From contig CAZRYF010000001.1 of assembly GCA_964604165.1 (NCBI GenBank), positions 62,001 to 126,000 of the forward strand: a stretch of DNA of 64,000 nt, written 5' to 3'. This document shows, in pieces, positions 32,921 to 42,159 of the stretch. Origin of the DNA: JAYZDK01 sp964604165 (GTDB lineage Bacteria > Myxococcota_A > UBA796 > CAJQPC01). Position 1 is the stretch's first letter. Every line of letters starts with the position of its first letter. The position numbers and the translations under genes are program-made. Below the pieces are notes generated by a model, which was not told the DNA's origin, searched no databases, and worked only from the letters and a program-made list of their open reading frames with translations.

Positions 32921-33490
32921 TCAGGTGGACCTGGGCGACCAGAGCACCTCCGGCTCTCCGAGCATTCGCGTGGCCCAACGTCCCAGCACGAAGAGGAGGT
33001 CGGACAATCGGTTCAGGTAGATCAATCCGCCTGTAGGGGTCTGTGGCTCTGCCTCAAGCAAGTCCAGAAGGCGCCGCTCGCCTCGGCGGCAGACACAGCG
33101 TGCAAAGTGAAGGGAAGCGCCAATGGGTCCGCCTCCTGGCAGGATGAATTCCCGCAGGGGGTCCAGGTCTTCATTGAAGCTATCAATGGCCTCTTCCAGC
33201 GCCCGAACCTCGATCTCTCCGACACGAGGACCGTCGGGCCCCGGTTTTGGCGTGGCGAGGTCCGCGCCGAGCTCGAACAGTCCATGCTGAACCTCCTGCA
33301 GTGTTTGGGCCAGTCTTTCCACATTTCTTGCATCCCGGGCAGCGGTCAATACGAGTCCAATGGTGGCATTCAGCTCGTCGACACAGCCGTAGGCTTCGAT
33401 GCGGACATGGTTCTTTGAAACCCGGCTTCCATCCGCAAGCCCGGTGGTGCCCTGGTCTCCTGTTTTCGTATAGACCTTTGTGATGCGCAT
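32921..33490 (-). CDS. cob(I)alamin adenosyltransferase, PduO type
   Basis: A 189-residue ATP:corrinoid adenosyltransferase that makes coenzyme B12. The ATP-binding N-terminus TKTGDQGTTGLADGSRVSK, the VDELNATIG motif and FILPGGGPIGASLHFARCVCRRGERR are family-defining, ending with YLNRLSDLLFVLGRWA. The start at 33490 has AGGAA seven bases upstream. Methylmalonyl-CoA mutase requires this cofactor, so its position next to a possible propionyl-CoA carboxylase operon fits a propionyl-CoA to succinyl-CoA route. The two are on opposite strands and convergent, four bases apart. Confidence 0.95.
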   Translation of the reverse strand: MRITKVYTKTGDQGTTGLADGSRVSKNHVRIEAYGCVDELNATIGLVLTAARDARNVERLAQTLQEVQHGLFELGADLATPKPGPDGPRVGEIEVRALEEAIDSFNEDLDPLREFILPGGGPIGASLHFARCVCRRGERRLLDLLEAEPQTPTGGLIYLNRLSDLLFVLGRWATRMLGEPEVLWSPRST

Positions 33491-33566
33491 GACGGGGTTC
33501 CTCCCGCAAATCCCTATCTTGTTTCCCCTTGGCCGGGAGGTGTTAGGCTGGAGCCAGGGAGGGACC

Positions 33567-34316
33567 ATGGCACGAGCACACGTCGAGGGTCTAAGGCGGT
33601 ACGACGCCATGACGATTCAGGTGCTCGCAGGTGACCTGCTGCGGGTGCCACTTAGTGGGGTGGATCGAAGAAGCCTCTGTGATCTGGTGGCCCTGTCGGA
33701 GCGAACGGACTTGCCTGTTCAGCTGACCCGGGACCTCCAAAGGTACCGGGAACAGATGCTCCGGGAGTTCAATGACCTGCCCGATGGGGACAAGCTGGGA
33801 CTCTTCCTGACTGAATTGGCTGAGGTGGACGCTGACCGGGTTCCAGCCAGCCTCCGAACGGGGGTTTTGGCCCGCAGTGAGGAGCACCTGCTACCTCGCA
33901 CCATGGAGTTGTTCGAGGGGCTGGTCAGGCACTTTGACTCTCTGGAGCCCATGGATGCTGAGTCCACCGACAAGCCGGCAGTGCGGGTAGAGCAGGTGCA
34001 GGCGAAAAAGAAGCCCGTGGCCCGCACCGAGGCAAAGCGCAGCGCCCCGCGACGCCGTGATGAACCCCGTAAGCCAGCGAAGCCAAAGATCACCCCTGAG
34101 AGAGCCGAGTGGATTCGCATTGATGTCCTGGCGCGGCTGGCGGACTACCCGAACCAGGGCCTGAAGCAGGCCATGCTGGTGGCGGGTGCCCGACACCGAT
34201 CGCCATGGAACGACCTCAAGGAGGCCGAGGTCGTGATTGTGCTCAAGAGCCTGGAGTCCGGAAACCGGGTCCGGAAGAATGGCGGACGGTGGATTCGCGT
34301 CGCGAAGATTCGCTAA
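33567..34316 (+). CDS. protein of unknown function with a basic linker and C-terminal winged-helix-like domain
   Basis: A 249-residue cytoplasmic protein; GGGAGG precedes the ATG. The first 135 residues are mostly helical. A Lys/Arg/Pro-rich linker (about 145-175) follows, then a 70-residue domain (TPERAEWIRIDVLARLADY to NGGRWIRVAKIR) whose helix and beta-hairpin pattern suggests a winged helix. DNA binding is a guess from this and the basic linker. Its stop overlaps the stop of the convergent PgsB-like gene by four bases. Confidence 0.65.
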   Translation: MARAHVEGLRRYDAMTIQVLAGDLLRVPLSGVDRRSLCDLVALSERTDLPVQLTRDLQRYREQMLREFNDLPDGDKLGLFLTELAEVDADRVPASLRTGVLARSEEHLLPRTMELFEGLVRHFDSLEPMDAESTDKPAVRVEQVQAKKKPVARTEAKRSAPRRRDEPRKPAKPKITPERAEWIRIDVLARLADYPNQGLKQAMLVAGARHRSPWNDLKEAEVVIVLKSLESGNRVRKNGGRWIRVAKIR

Positions 34317-37300
34317 AGGAGCGGGTCGTCTCTGAGGGGACCCTCCAGTGGCTCCACTGGCTCCAGCCCTCCCAGAACCTGGGCGGCCCGGCCCACGGAG
34401 ATCCTGTGATCCGCGAGGTCCCTCCAGACTTGTTCCGCCTGCCGGCGTTGATGAATTGCCCACAGGGGCGCCAGCTGACCGGAGAGCCAGGAGATGGCTC
34501 GCGCAAAGCCGCTCATGGGAACCCGCCCCAGGGCCAGGGCGGCCTGCCGCTCCCCGATAGCTGCGTCCAGTTGGGCTACAGCGGTTCGACGCGGCTCGTG
34601 TAGGCCTTCCTCCAGATCCATGGACTGGACCAGGCTTCGGGCCTCCAGGAGGGCAGGCAGGCAGGCGGGCGGAGGATGACACAAGGCCTGGACCGCATCG
34701 GGAGCAGTCTGGGGATCGGCAAGCGACTCCAGAGTGGCCTGCAAGCTGGCTGCGTGCACCCAATCCCGGGCGAGTCCCAGACCCGGTCCGCCGATGTTCT
34801 GGATGCCCATGGCGCGAACGTTGGATCCCGCCGGGCAAACCCTCGCCACGAGCCCCGTGATGCGATCTCCAAGAGGAGCGGCATCCTCCAGAAGGTGAAT
34901 GTGGGAGAGGAAGATCTCCCGGCCGAGAATTCGCGCGGCCTCGTCCCGTTCCTTCACGTCGTCTGTTGCGCTGCTGAACCGTACCAACGCAGCAAACGCC
35001 ATGGCCTCCGCTGCAATGTTGAGCCAGTCATTTGCCAGGTCGGTGGTCCCGTTCCTCCTATCCATCTCGTCGTGAAATGCGGTTCCCTGGGCGGTCCCTG
35101 CCAGGGCTTCCAGGCGAGGCAGCAACGGCTCCAGCAAGGCACGGGCATCAAGAAGCCCCAAAGGCTCGGTGGGGGGCTGCCCTACAGCCTGGTCCAGGGC
35201 CCGGGTGACGGACAGAGTCAACGGCCTGTCCAGTCCAAGCCGTGTGGCGGTGCTCCGAACCAAGGCTCCAGGTGCCACCAGGCACAGGCGGCTTCGAAGT
35301 TGGTTGAGGCGGCGCTGAACGCCTCGAGGCTCAGAACCCAAGGAGAAATCTGCCAGGGTTGCCCCCAGCTGGGCTTGAATTTCCGCCAGCAAACCCCGCA
35401 CGTTTGACCCCATGAGGATGTGCCGGTGGGCGGTGGCACGGTGCACCAGCAGCTCGGCGAACACCCGGGATCGCGCCACCCGATCCCGGCGATTGTTCAC
35501 GACGGTGACCAGGAATTCATCGGGCTTGGACTGGGAGCCAAATTCGCTGAACCCCGCCCTCTTCCAGCTCGAGAGAAATCCCATTCGGTGGTTTGCGGAC
35601 ATGGCGTTTGTAAAGGAGACCCGACGTCCGAGGTGCCGGAATGGTCCCGCCGTGGCCAGGGATCCCAGGTCGGGCACCACGTGGTCCGCCAGGAGAATCA
35701 AAGCCTCCTCGTCGTCCAGGCCAAGCTCACGCGCCATGGCCCGCACCAGGGCAAGGTTCTGGGGGTGCTCCCCGTAAGGAAAACGCTCCAAGAGATCCTT
35801 GGGCACGGCCTCGGTGGTCTCCACAGCTCGAAGGGGGGCCTCCTTCTTGTGGGCCGCCTCCCGGAGGAGGGGAAGCATTTCTTGTTCTGTGGTGAGGATC
35901 GGTGCGCCGGGAGGAATGAAACGACCGATCACCCGGGCCACATCCTCAGCACCGGGTCCCTGGACGTCCTCGTGATCCGGGTGGGCGTTGGTCAGGGTGG
36001 AGAGATCATCCCGGGTCCATTCTCGCTGGAGCTGGTCGACGTAGTCGCCGCGAAGCGCCATGCACTCCCATAGGAGAACCCGAGGTTGCAGTGCGGCCGC
36101 CCGTTTCAAAAAGGTGGGGTGCTCCCAGATGCTGGCCTTGCCCATGGGGCGCTCCCATCTCAAGACCTCCTGAATTCCGCCTCCTGGTGAGTACAACGCG
36201 GAGGCTTCCGTCCCCGTGGTACGGCAGATCACGGAGTAGCCAAGGCCCTGAAACAACGCGGCTTTCAAGCGCTCCGTGCTGGTCTTCCCGCGGGTCCCCC
36301 ATCCCCCGATGACCAGGGGCAAGACCGCCCGGTCTCGGCGAATGACATGCTGGGCCCAGACAAGTCGTGAGAAATACAGAAAGGCCACCGCACCAGCGGC
36401 CACGGCGAGATCGCCGGGCGTGTTCCGGTGTGCACCCAACATCAATGCCAGCGGCGAGAGGAGGCCTCCAAAGTACTGCTCAATATGGGGAGTGGGCATG
36501 CCTGCGTCCCCGTGGGTCTCAAAATCCATGGTGAAGCCGAGTTCCGTCAATCCGGCGGCAAACCGTCCCCGCCCTTCGGGATCCGTTGCTGACAAGGCGT
36601 TCATGCGGGCATCGGCAAGGGACTTCATGTGCCAGTTGATCGACCACTGGGCCTTGATTCGCGCGGAAGTGTTCCGTGGTGCGGAGAGGGTGGTGACACC
36701 CTGGGAGGTCACCAGCACAAGGGTGCCCCAATCAGCGGCCTCGATGCAGTCCTCGGGCATGGGGAGCCAAGGGGCCCAGCTCTCCAACCGTTCATCCCGG
36801 ACTCTCTGGCCCGGGTGGGTTGGAGCGGCTCCACCTAGTCTTTCCGGCGGGACGCGAATCGGACCATGGGCTGCTCGACCCGTGAGATGATCGCCCAGGT
36901 GTCTCTTGTCCGGTGCGGGATTGCGGAATTCATGCAAGAGGCGCCAGAAACGGATCACCTGCTTCTCTCCACGGGTCACCCGGACCTTTCCCTTGGAGGC
37001 GGGGGCCAGGGTGTACCCGTGGCTGTGATCGGCGGAAAACACCAGTGCGCGGGCGAGGTCCATGGGGCTTCCGTCGGGCGGGAGCGCCACAATTCGACTC
37101 CGTCCCACCGGCAGGTTCGCCAGGACGTCCGAGAGCGCATCCATTTCCGGACTCGGAACGTGGCGGGTCCTGTGCAGAGGGTCCTCAAGTCGTGCCCGTG
37201 GATGTCCGTGCTCCCGGAGCAGCCTCCGTGCCCTGGCCCGTACGCTGGGTGCCGGATCAGTGCGGGAGAAGGAGCGCAGCAGGTCGGTGGCGGCGGGTGT

Positions 37301-38146
37301 TTGATCGGCCGCCATTCCGTCTAGAAGGGCGCATCTCACGGTCTCGGATTCATCGGCTTGTGCAGCTGGCACCACCCAGGCTCTCCATGAGGAGGGGCCG
37401 GCCAGTCCCGCCCGCACGGCCTGGGCTCGCAGCAAGAACTGGCTCTCACCGCCCGCGTCGCCTGTGAACACTCGCTGGAACACCTCCTGCGCTTCGCTCT
37501 CCGCCAAGCTTTGAAGGACTCCCAGGCACCGCCGCGCCGTCAGAATGTCGTCATTTTGAATGTTCTCCACGAGTCGCGTGGTGCGAAGAGAGTCGGCGGT
37601 GACTTCTTCCTGTCCGCGAACCGCGTGGGAGACAAGCGTGGCAGCGGCTGCACGCCGGGTGGGCAGACGCGGGTCACCCAAAAGCAGGCTCAGGAACTGT
37701 ACGCCTCGGGTCTCCAGGGGTGTTTCGGAGAGAAGTGCGGCCAGGATCTCCAGGTGCACCCCATGTCGATCGATTCCCAGGTGCAGTCTTTCCAGTACGG
37801 CCGACGGATCCAGCCATCTCTTCATGGCCCTCAGATCTCCCCACAACGCTCGGCCTCGACGGGTGCGCCGCAGGTGGTGTTCCAGGGTGCGCTGGCGGGA
37901 GCGCTCGTTGTCGGCCATGAGAAAGGCGTCGGACAGCTGGTCCCGCTGGTTGATGTCCAGATCCCTTGCACGCAAGATGTCCATTCCCAAGCGTGCGACC
38001 GTTTCGCTCTTGCTGTTGTCCAGCAGCTGTCCCAGGTAGTCCACCGCCGGGCCACGAAGGCGTACCAACAGGGCAGGCAGTTGTTCTGCAAGGTCCAGCC
38101 CGTTGGGGGTGGTGGGTCCTCCCCCGGTTGGAATGGCGTGGTTCAT
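34313..38146 (-). CDS. PgsB/CapB-like Mur-ligase-family polymer synthetase with large extensions
   Basis: A 1277-residue protein whose centre (about 610-1010) matches poly-gamma-glutamate synthetase PgsB/CapB. It has the P-loop GTRGKTS (617-623), CRTTGTEASALY, LLWECMAL, NAHPDHEDVQGPGAEDVA, AMSANHRMG and VVNNRRDRVARS, which parallel the Bacillus PgsB elements GIRGKST, TTGTDA, SECMAV, EDHMDVMGP, AANDASS and NCRADRV. A probable membrane stretch (AVAAGAVAFLYFSRLVWAQH) lies just before the P-loop, as in PgsB. Unlike the roughly 400-residue Bacillus enzyme, it has about 550 extra N-terminal residues, with HEAT-like helices at about 140-320, and about 270 C-terminal ones. The ATG at 38146 overlaps the preceding stop (ATGA). 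Likely action: ATP-dependent amide-bond formation between glutamate or similar units at the inner membrane. Confidence 0.87.
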   Translation of the reverse strand: MNHAIPTGGGPTTPNGLDLAEQLPALLVRLRGPAVDYLGQLLDNSKSETVARLGMDILRARDLDINQRDQLSDAFLMADNERSRQRTLEHHLRRTRRGRALWGDLRAMKRWLDPSAVLERLHLGIDRHGVHLEILAALLSETPLETRGVQFLSLLLGDPRLPTRRAAAATLVSHAVRGQEEVTADSLRTTRLVENIQNDDILTARRCLGVLQSLAESEAQEVFQRVFTGDAGGESQFLLRAQAVRAGLAGPSSWRAWVVPAAQADESETVRCALLDGMAADQTPAATDLLRSFSRTDPAPSVRARARRLLREHGHPRARLEDPLHRTRHVPSPEMDALSDVLANLPVGRSRIVALPPDGSPMDLARALVFSADHSHGYTLAPASKGKVRVTRGEKQVIRFWRLLHEFRNPAPDKRHLGDHLTGRAAHGPIRVPPERLGGAAPTHPGQRVRDERLESWAPWLPMPEDCIEAADWGTLVLVTSQGVTTLSAPRNTSARIKAQWSINWHMKSLADARMNALSATDPEGRGRFAAGLTELGFTMDFETHGDAGMPTPHIEQYFGGLLSPLALMLGAHRNTPGDLAVAAGAVAFLYFSRLVWAQHVIRRDRAVLPLVIGGWGTRGKTSTERLKAALFQGLGYSVICRTTGTEASALYSPGGGIQEVLRWERPMGKASIWEHPTFLKRAAALQPRVLLWECMALRGDYVDQLQREWTRDDLSTLTNAHPDHEDVQGPGAEDVARVIGRFIPPGAPILTTEQEMLPLLREAAHKKEAPLRAVETTEAVPKDLLERFPYGEHPQNLALVRAMARELGLDDEEALILLADHVVPDLGSLATAGPFRHLGRRVSFTNAMSANHRMGFLSSWKRAGFSEFGSQSKPDEFLVTVVNNRRDRVARSRVFAELLVHRATAHRHILMGSNVRGLLAEIQAQLGATLADFSLGSEPRGVQRRLNQLRSRLCLVAPGALVRSTATRLGLDRPLTLSVTRALDQAVGQPPTEPLGLLDARALLEPLLPRLEALAGTAQGTAFHDEMDRRNGTTDLANDWLNIAAEAMAFAALVRFSSATDDVKERDEAARILGREIFLSHIHLLEDAAPLGDRITGLVARVCPAGSNVRAMGIQNIGGPGLGLARDWVHAASLQATLESLADPQTAPDAVQALCHPPPACLPALLEARSLVQSMDLEEGLHEPRRTAVAQLDAAIGERQAALALGRVPMSGFARAISWLSGQLAPLWAIHQRRQAEQVWRDLADHRISVGRAAQVLGGLEPVEPLEGPLRDDPLL

Positions 38147-41100
38147 CGCTTGCCCTCGGGAATGTCCAGTGCGGTGCGAAACGGCAGGTCCAGCGGCGAG
38201 TGATCCCGCAAGCCTCGGTGGGGACCTCGCTGTACCTCCGCCTGGGCATAGATATCCACCGCTCCAATGGTGGGCAGGTATTGACCCCCGGCCCCCAGGG
38301 AGATCCTGGTGCGGCTGCCAAGCCAAACGGACTGCATGATCTGCCCCGTGGCACGAGGGCGCCAATAGGCCTCAACCCGGGCAGGCTCGACAAATCGATA
38401 TCCCATGCCGGGGGAAAAGGTCAGCCGGGTGCCTGGAGCGAGCAGGCAGTCCAGGCGCAGAGAGCCCTCTATCCAATTGGGGCGAACAAGAGCAGTGGAC
38501 CGGCCCTCCAGGGTGAAACGAAGCCGCCCATCTCGAAGGGGGCGCCAGTCTGCGTGTGCCCCCAGTCCAAGTCCGCCTGGATGGAGGCGCTCGTACGCGT
38601 TCCAGGCCGCGGGGTCCACGGCCACAAGGGAGGACTCGGACCACCGCCCCAAGTGGGCCGTGGCGAATGGCTTGGCGCTCCAGTTTGGGGCAAGGGGAAC
38701 CTCTCGGCGTAGTTCGGCGGCCGCGCGGACGTGGCCTGCCCCTCCCGAAAAGCCACCATCCAACGCGGTTCGTAGGAGCCATGGATCCCAGGAACGGGTC
38801 CAGCGGGCCTCTGCCAGGGTGCCTGGAACAGACTGGAGACTGGTGCGGTTCTGAACCTCAAAAAACAACCAATCCTGGGAAGAACCGAGCCGCTTTCGGA
38901 GGGTCACACGGGCGGCTTGAAAGCCGTGGTTGGTCAGGTCGTCCCGGACGCCGGTGGCGTCATTGCCCAGCAAATAGGCGCCGGAGATCGTGCCTGTGCG
39001 CCCCATGGGTAGGGGCATTGGACTGGCTGGAAAGGCAGACTCAGCCAGCCAACGCTGTGCGTGTTGCGCTGCGAGCGGATCGGGTGAGGGTTTGGGAGGG
39101 GTGGGCCTCAACCCGCTGACCTCCCCCCGTGGCCAGGTGGACTCCTCTGCCTGCAAGCGAGACAACGACACCCGCGTGTTCAGTGGCCCCCGCAAACGGA
39201 CCTGCTGCAGTCCATGGGCGGGTAGGGGCACCATACCCACACTCTCAATGGTCCATGTTCGGTCTCCCACCATGGCCTGGACCGGTTGATTGCCGTGTAC
39301 TCGAATGCGCAGGAGGCTCTCACCGGCCACCCGGAGCGAGAGGCCCTTGGCACCCAGCCTGTGGACCGCAGCCCGTCGGGTCGGGGGGAGCGCAGTCTCG
39401 TTGTGCACCAGCTGAACCCCAAGGGCGCATCCGGGGGCGGCCCTCATCATGCGAAGGACGTGTTCGCCTTCCGAAAGCGCCCATTTGTGGTGCACGGAGG
39501 GCCCGAAGAGAACCTCCAACTCGGTCAGGGTGCCATCCAATTCCAACCCGAGTGAGCAGGCTGGAGGAGAGATCGCGTGGGTTTCATCCGAAGACACCGC
39601 CGAAAGCTCAAGGGTCCCACCGCCGTGTATTTCAACCCGCACGATGCCTCCTGCCCGGAGGACCACGTGCTCTTCTGGAACCCAGGGTGCAGCAAGCATG
39701 GCGTCCCGGGCCAGCCTGAGCACGCTGTCGCCGGGTTTGGGTCCCCGCCGGGGCACGTCGACCGAGTCGGAACCACCGTCTTCATCGACTCGGGTGATGT
39801 GTTGCCAAGGGGCGCTGGCGGCGATCTGGAGGCGGGCGACCCTGCCCAGGTCACCTGCCAAGGATGCGTGAAGCCAGGCGGTTCCCGGGCGCAGATCCTT
39901 AAGGTACATCTCGGCGAGCGCGAGGTGGACGGGGGCGTCAATGCGATCCGGAAGGTGCGCCGCGAGGCGCTCCAGCCCGCTGGTCGTGGCAGGAGCGGCG
40001 ATCCCAGCCCGGCCGGCAGCAGCCGCCAGGGAAATGGGGCCGGGCATGGGTGCTGAGAGAACCAAAGGCTGGGCATTCCAATACAGGTGACTGGCTTGCT
40101 GGATCTGCTCAAATGTGGCACCCGGCATTCCCCCTGCAGCGGAGGCTTCTGCCCGGGCAGAGGCGTGGAGGCCCAGGGTCGCAAGCTGCTGGGCCCGAGA
40201 GAGTCGCAGGGAGACCCGCTCCCCGGGGTTCCTGGCTTTGCGGAGATTGGCGCTGTCCAACCGCAGCTGCTCCAGGGGGTCTATGCCCGGTACGACGGAG
40301 GCCGCTGAGCCCCGCTCCAGTGCCCTGCGAAAGGCCGCACCTACCAACACCTCCTGCTCGGCCACGACCTCCAGGTGGTCGGCCCATGGGCCCACGGGGA
40401 CTCGCACTCTGGAGAGACCTTCATGAGACTCTGCCTCCCAGGTGTGTCCGTCGGAGGTGGCGATCACCAACCCGGTCGCGCTGCCTTCAATCAAGAGCTC
40501 CACCTCTCCAGGAGCGCCGACATCGGGCAAGTACCAAGCAGCCGGAGTGCGCATGGCAGGTCGCTCCCGGAATGGAGTCCCCCCATCTACCAGGTCGCCC
40601 TCCAGCGCCTCCAGGATTCCTTCTTGCACTTCCACCCGGTGGTTTCCAGCTGAGACCGCCTCCGCAAACAGACCTTGGCCCCGAAAGGGAATTCCATCCA
40701 GGGTGAATTGCACAGGCGCCTCGGAGCGAAGACGAAGGATGGGGTACTCACCGTTGCCAGGTTCGGGTGCGGTAATGCCGACACTCTGGCCTGCGTGAAT
40801 CCACGCCCGTGACGTGCCGCCCCGAAGACCGGGCGCCTTCAACGACTCTGTCGCACGGTCGGCCACCGGTACCGGCCACAGTGCGGACCAGCGAGCGTGA
40901 ACATCCGTCCCCGTGGGAAGCTCCGCCAAGGTTCGGATGGCAAGGCCGCGAGAACGGTAGAACCCGGCTGGAATCTGGTCTGCGACTTCAGCCAACAGGG
41001 ATGGATCGATGGGAAGCTCACCCCCCAATTCCACTAGCAGAGCAGGGTCCACATCCCGCCAGCGCTGCCAGCGACGTGCGAGGGCCAGTGCTGTGAGGGG

Positions 41101-42159
41101 GTCGGCGGTTGCCTCGGAAAGGTGGGCGAGCGCCTGGTCGGGATCCGGGTGATGTTCCACAAGACGTGCCCGCGCCAGAGGGGCCGCAGAGGTGTCCAAG
41201 AGCGCCTCGGCAGCCGCCACGCAGGCGACGTTGTCCAGGCCCAAGTGCGCGGACTCCATTGCCCGAAGCAGGTCCCGTGGGTGGCTCCGGTCGAGACGGG
41301 CATGGCGTAGGACGGAGTGCAGACTTGGACGAAGACGAAGAAGGGAAGGCTGCAAGCTCGCGGAGCCCCCCTGCACCTCCACCGAGAGCGTGTGGATGCC
41401 GTGCGGAAGCAGGACATGGGTGCGTCGGAGGTGCGTCCAGCCAGGTACCTCGGGGTTTTCGGAGGCCCCGAGAGCTGCATGGTGGATGGGGGTGTCATCC
41501 TTTGCCACCACAATCGCGTAGCGTACATATCCAGCCTCGGTTGTCGGGGTGCGGGTGGCCAACTCCAACAGTCCTGGCCCTCGAACCTCCAGGGAGTGGG
41601 ATTTGCCATCCGCCAATTCAGTCGGAGGAAGGAGGAGGGTGCCGTGATCGGCGGCGGACCGAGCACGGACCTTTTCAAGCTCCAGCAGGGCAGCGGCGTA
41701 TTGGAAGTGGTGGGCCCGGGTTCCCATAGAAGAGAATGCCTCTCGCCGTGCGCTCCACTCGACCTCCAGGGCTGCGATGGTGGCGGGGGCTTGGGGAAAC
41801 GCTCCTCCTGTACGAAACCACCTGGAGAGGCGCCGTTCGTAACGGCCCCAGGCCTCTGCATCTCCGTCGTGGGTCTCCACCCAGCCATCGATCTGGCTGA
41901 AGTCGGCCAAGCGCAGCTCCACGGCGCGTTCCCGGGTCGGTGCTGGCAAGAGCACCGTGCCTCCCGGGCCTTCCGCAAGGTCCAGACGAAGCCCCTCGCT
42001 CCAAGCGGACAGCGCCTTGGGGAGGGGGTCAAAATGGAGGAGCACGCGCTGCCCAGCCTTCTGCGAGATGACGAGCTGTGAGCGGGGTTCGTTGTCGATT
42101 CGGTCCTGGGGAATCCAGGCGGTGGCAAGAGCCGTCTGCACCAGAAGGAGCCACATCAT
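38143..42159 (-). CDS. giant exported protein with C-terminal outer-membrane-barrel-like region
   Basis: A 1338-residue protein with a signal peptide (MMWLLLVQTALATA). Most of it is beta-sandwich-like or helical-repeat sequence without a known family: jelly-roll-like segments near 180-260 and 880-1000, helical solenoid near 265-420 and 640-780. The last 280 residues alternate hydrophobic and polar residues in strand-turn units (DWLFFEVQNRTSL, LRFTLEGRSTALVRPNW, TRISLGAGGQYLP), which suggests an outer-membrane beta-barrel. The final residues (IPEGKR) do not give the classical C-terminal Phe. GGAGAG precedes the ATG; it overlaps both neighbours by four bases. As the only barrel candidate in the PgsB/PgsC operon it could carry the polymer out. 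The barrel call is by eye. Confidence 0.72.
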   Translation of the reverse strand: MMWLLLVQTALATAWIPQDRIDNEPRSQLVISQKAGQRVLLHFDPLPKALSAWSEGLRLDLAEGPGGTVLLPAPTRERAVELRLADFSQIDGWVETHDGDAEAWGRYERRLSRWFRTGGAFPQAPATIAALEVEWSARREAFSSMGTRAHHFQYAAALLELEKVRARSAADHGTLLLPPTELADGKSHSLEVRGPGLLELATRTPTTEAGYVRYAIVVAKDDTPIHHAALGASENPEVPGWTHLRRTHVLLPHGIHTLSVEVQGGSASLQPSLLRLRPSLHSVLRHARLDRSHPRDLLRAMESAHLGLDNVACVAAAEALLDTSAAPLARARLVEHHPDPDQALAHLSEATADPLTALALARRWQRWRDVDPALLVELGGELPIDPSLLAEVADQIPAGFYRSRGLAIRTLAELPTGTDVHARWSALWPVPVADRATESLKAPGLRGGTSRAWIHAGQSVGITAPEPGNGEYPILRLRSEAPVQFTLDGIPFRGQGLFAEAVSAGNHRVEVQEGILEALEGDLVDGGTPFRERPAMRTPAAWYLPDVGAPGEVELLIEGSATGLVIATSDGHTWEAESHEGLSRVRVPVGPWADHLEVVAEQEVLVGAAFRRALERGSAASVVPGIDPLEQLRLDSANLRKARNPGERVSLRLSRAQQLATLGLHASARAEASAAGGMPGATFEQIQQASHLYWNAQPLVLSAPMPGPISLAAAAGRAGIAAPATTSGLERLAAHLPDRIDAPVHLALAEMYLKDLRPGTAWLHASLAGDLGRVARLQIAASAPWQHITRVDEDGGSDSVDVPRRGPKPGDSVLRLARDAMLAAPWVPEEHVVLRAGGIVRVEIHGGGTLELSAVSSDETHAISPPACSLGLELDGTLTELEVLFGPSVHHKWALSEGEHVLRMMRAAPGCALGVQLVHNETALPPTRRAAVHRLGAKGLSLRVAGESLLRIRVHGNQPVQAMVGDRTWTIESVGMVPLPAHGLQQVRLRGPLNTRVSLSRLQAEESTWPRGEVSGLRPTPPKPSPDPLAAQHAQRWLAESAFPASPMPLPMGRTGTISGAYLLGNDATGVRDDLTNHGFQAARVTLRKRLGSSQDWLFFEVQNRTSLQSVPGTLAEARWTRSWDPWLLRTALDGGFSGGAGHVRAAAELRREVPLAPNWSAKPFATAHLGRWSESSLVAVDPAAWNAYERLHPGGLGLGAHADWRPLRDGRLRFTLEGRSTALVRPNWIEGSLRLDCLLAPGTRLTFSPGMGYRFVEPARVEAYWRPRATGQIMQSVWLGSRTRISLGAGGQYLPTIGAVDIYAQAEVQRGPHRGLRDHSPLDLPFRTALDIPEGKR

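Noticed and set aside
34313..38146. MurC/MurT-type cell-wall ligase
   Set aside because: The TTGTEA, ECMA, DHEDVQGP and NNRRDR elements fit PgsB/CapB much better than MurC-F or MurT, and a PgsC-like gene is in the same operon.
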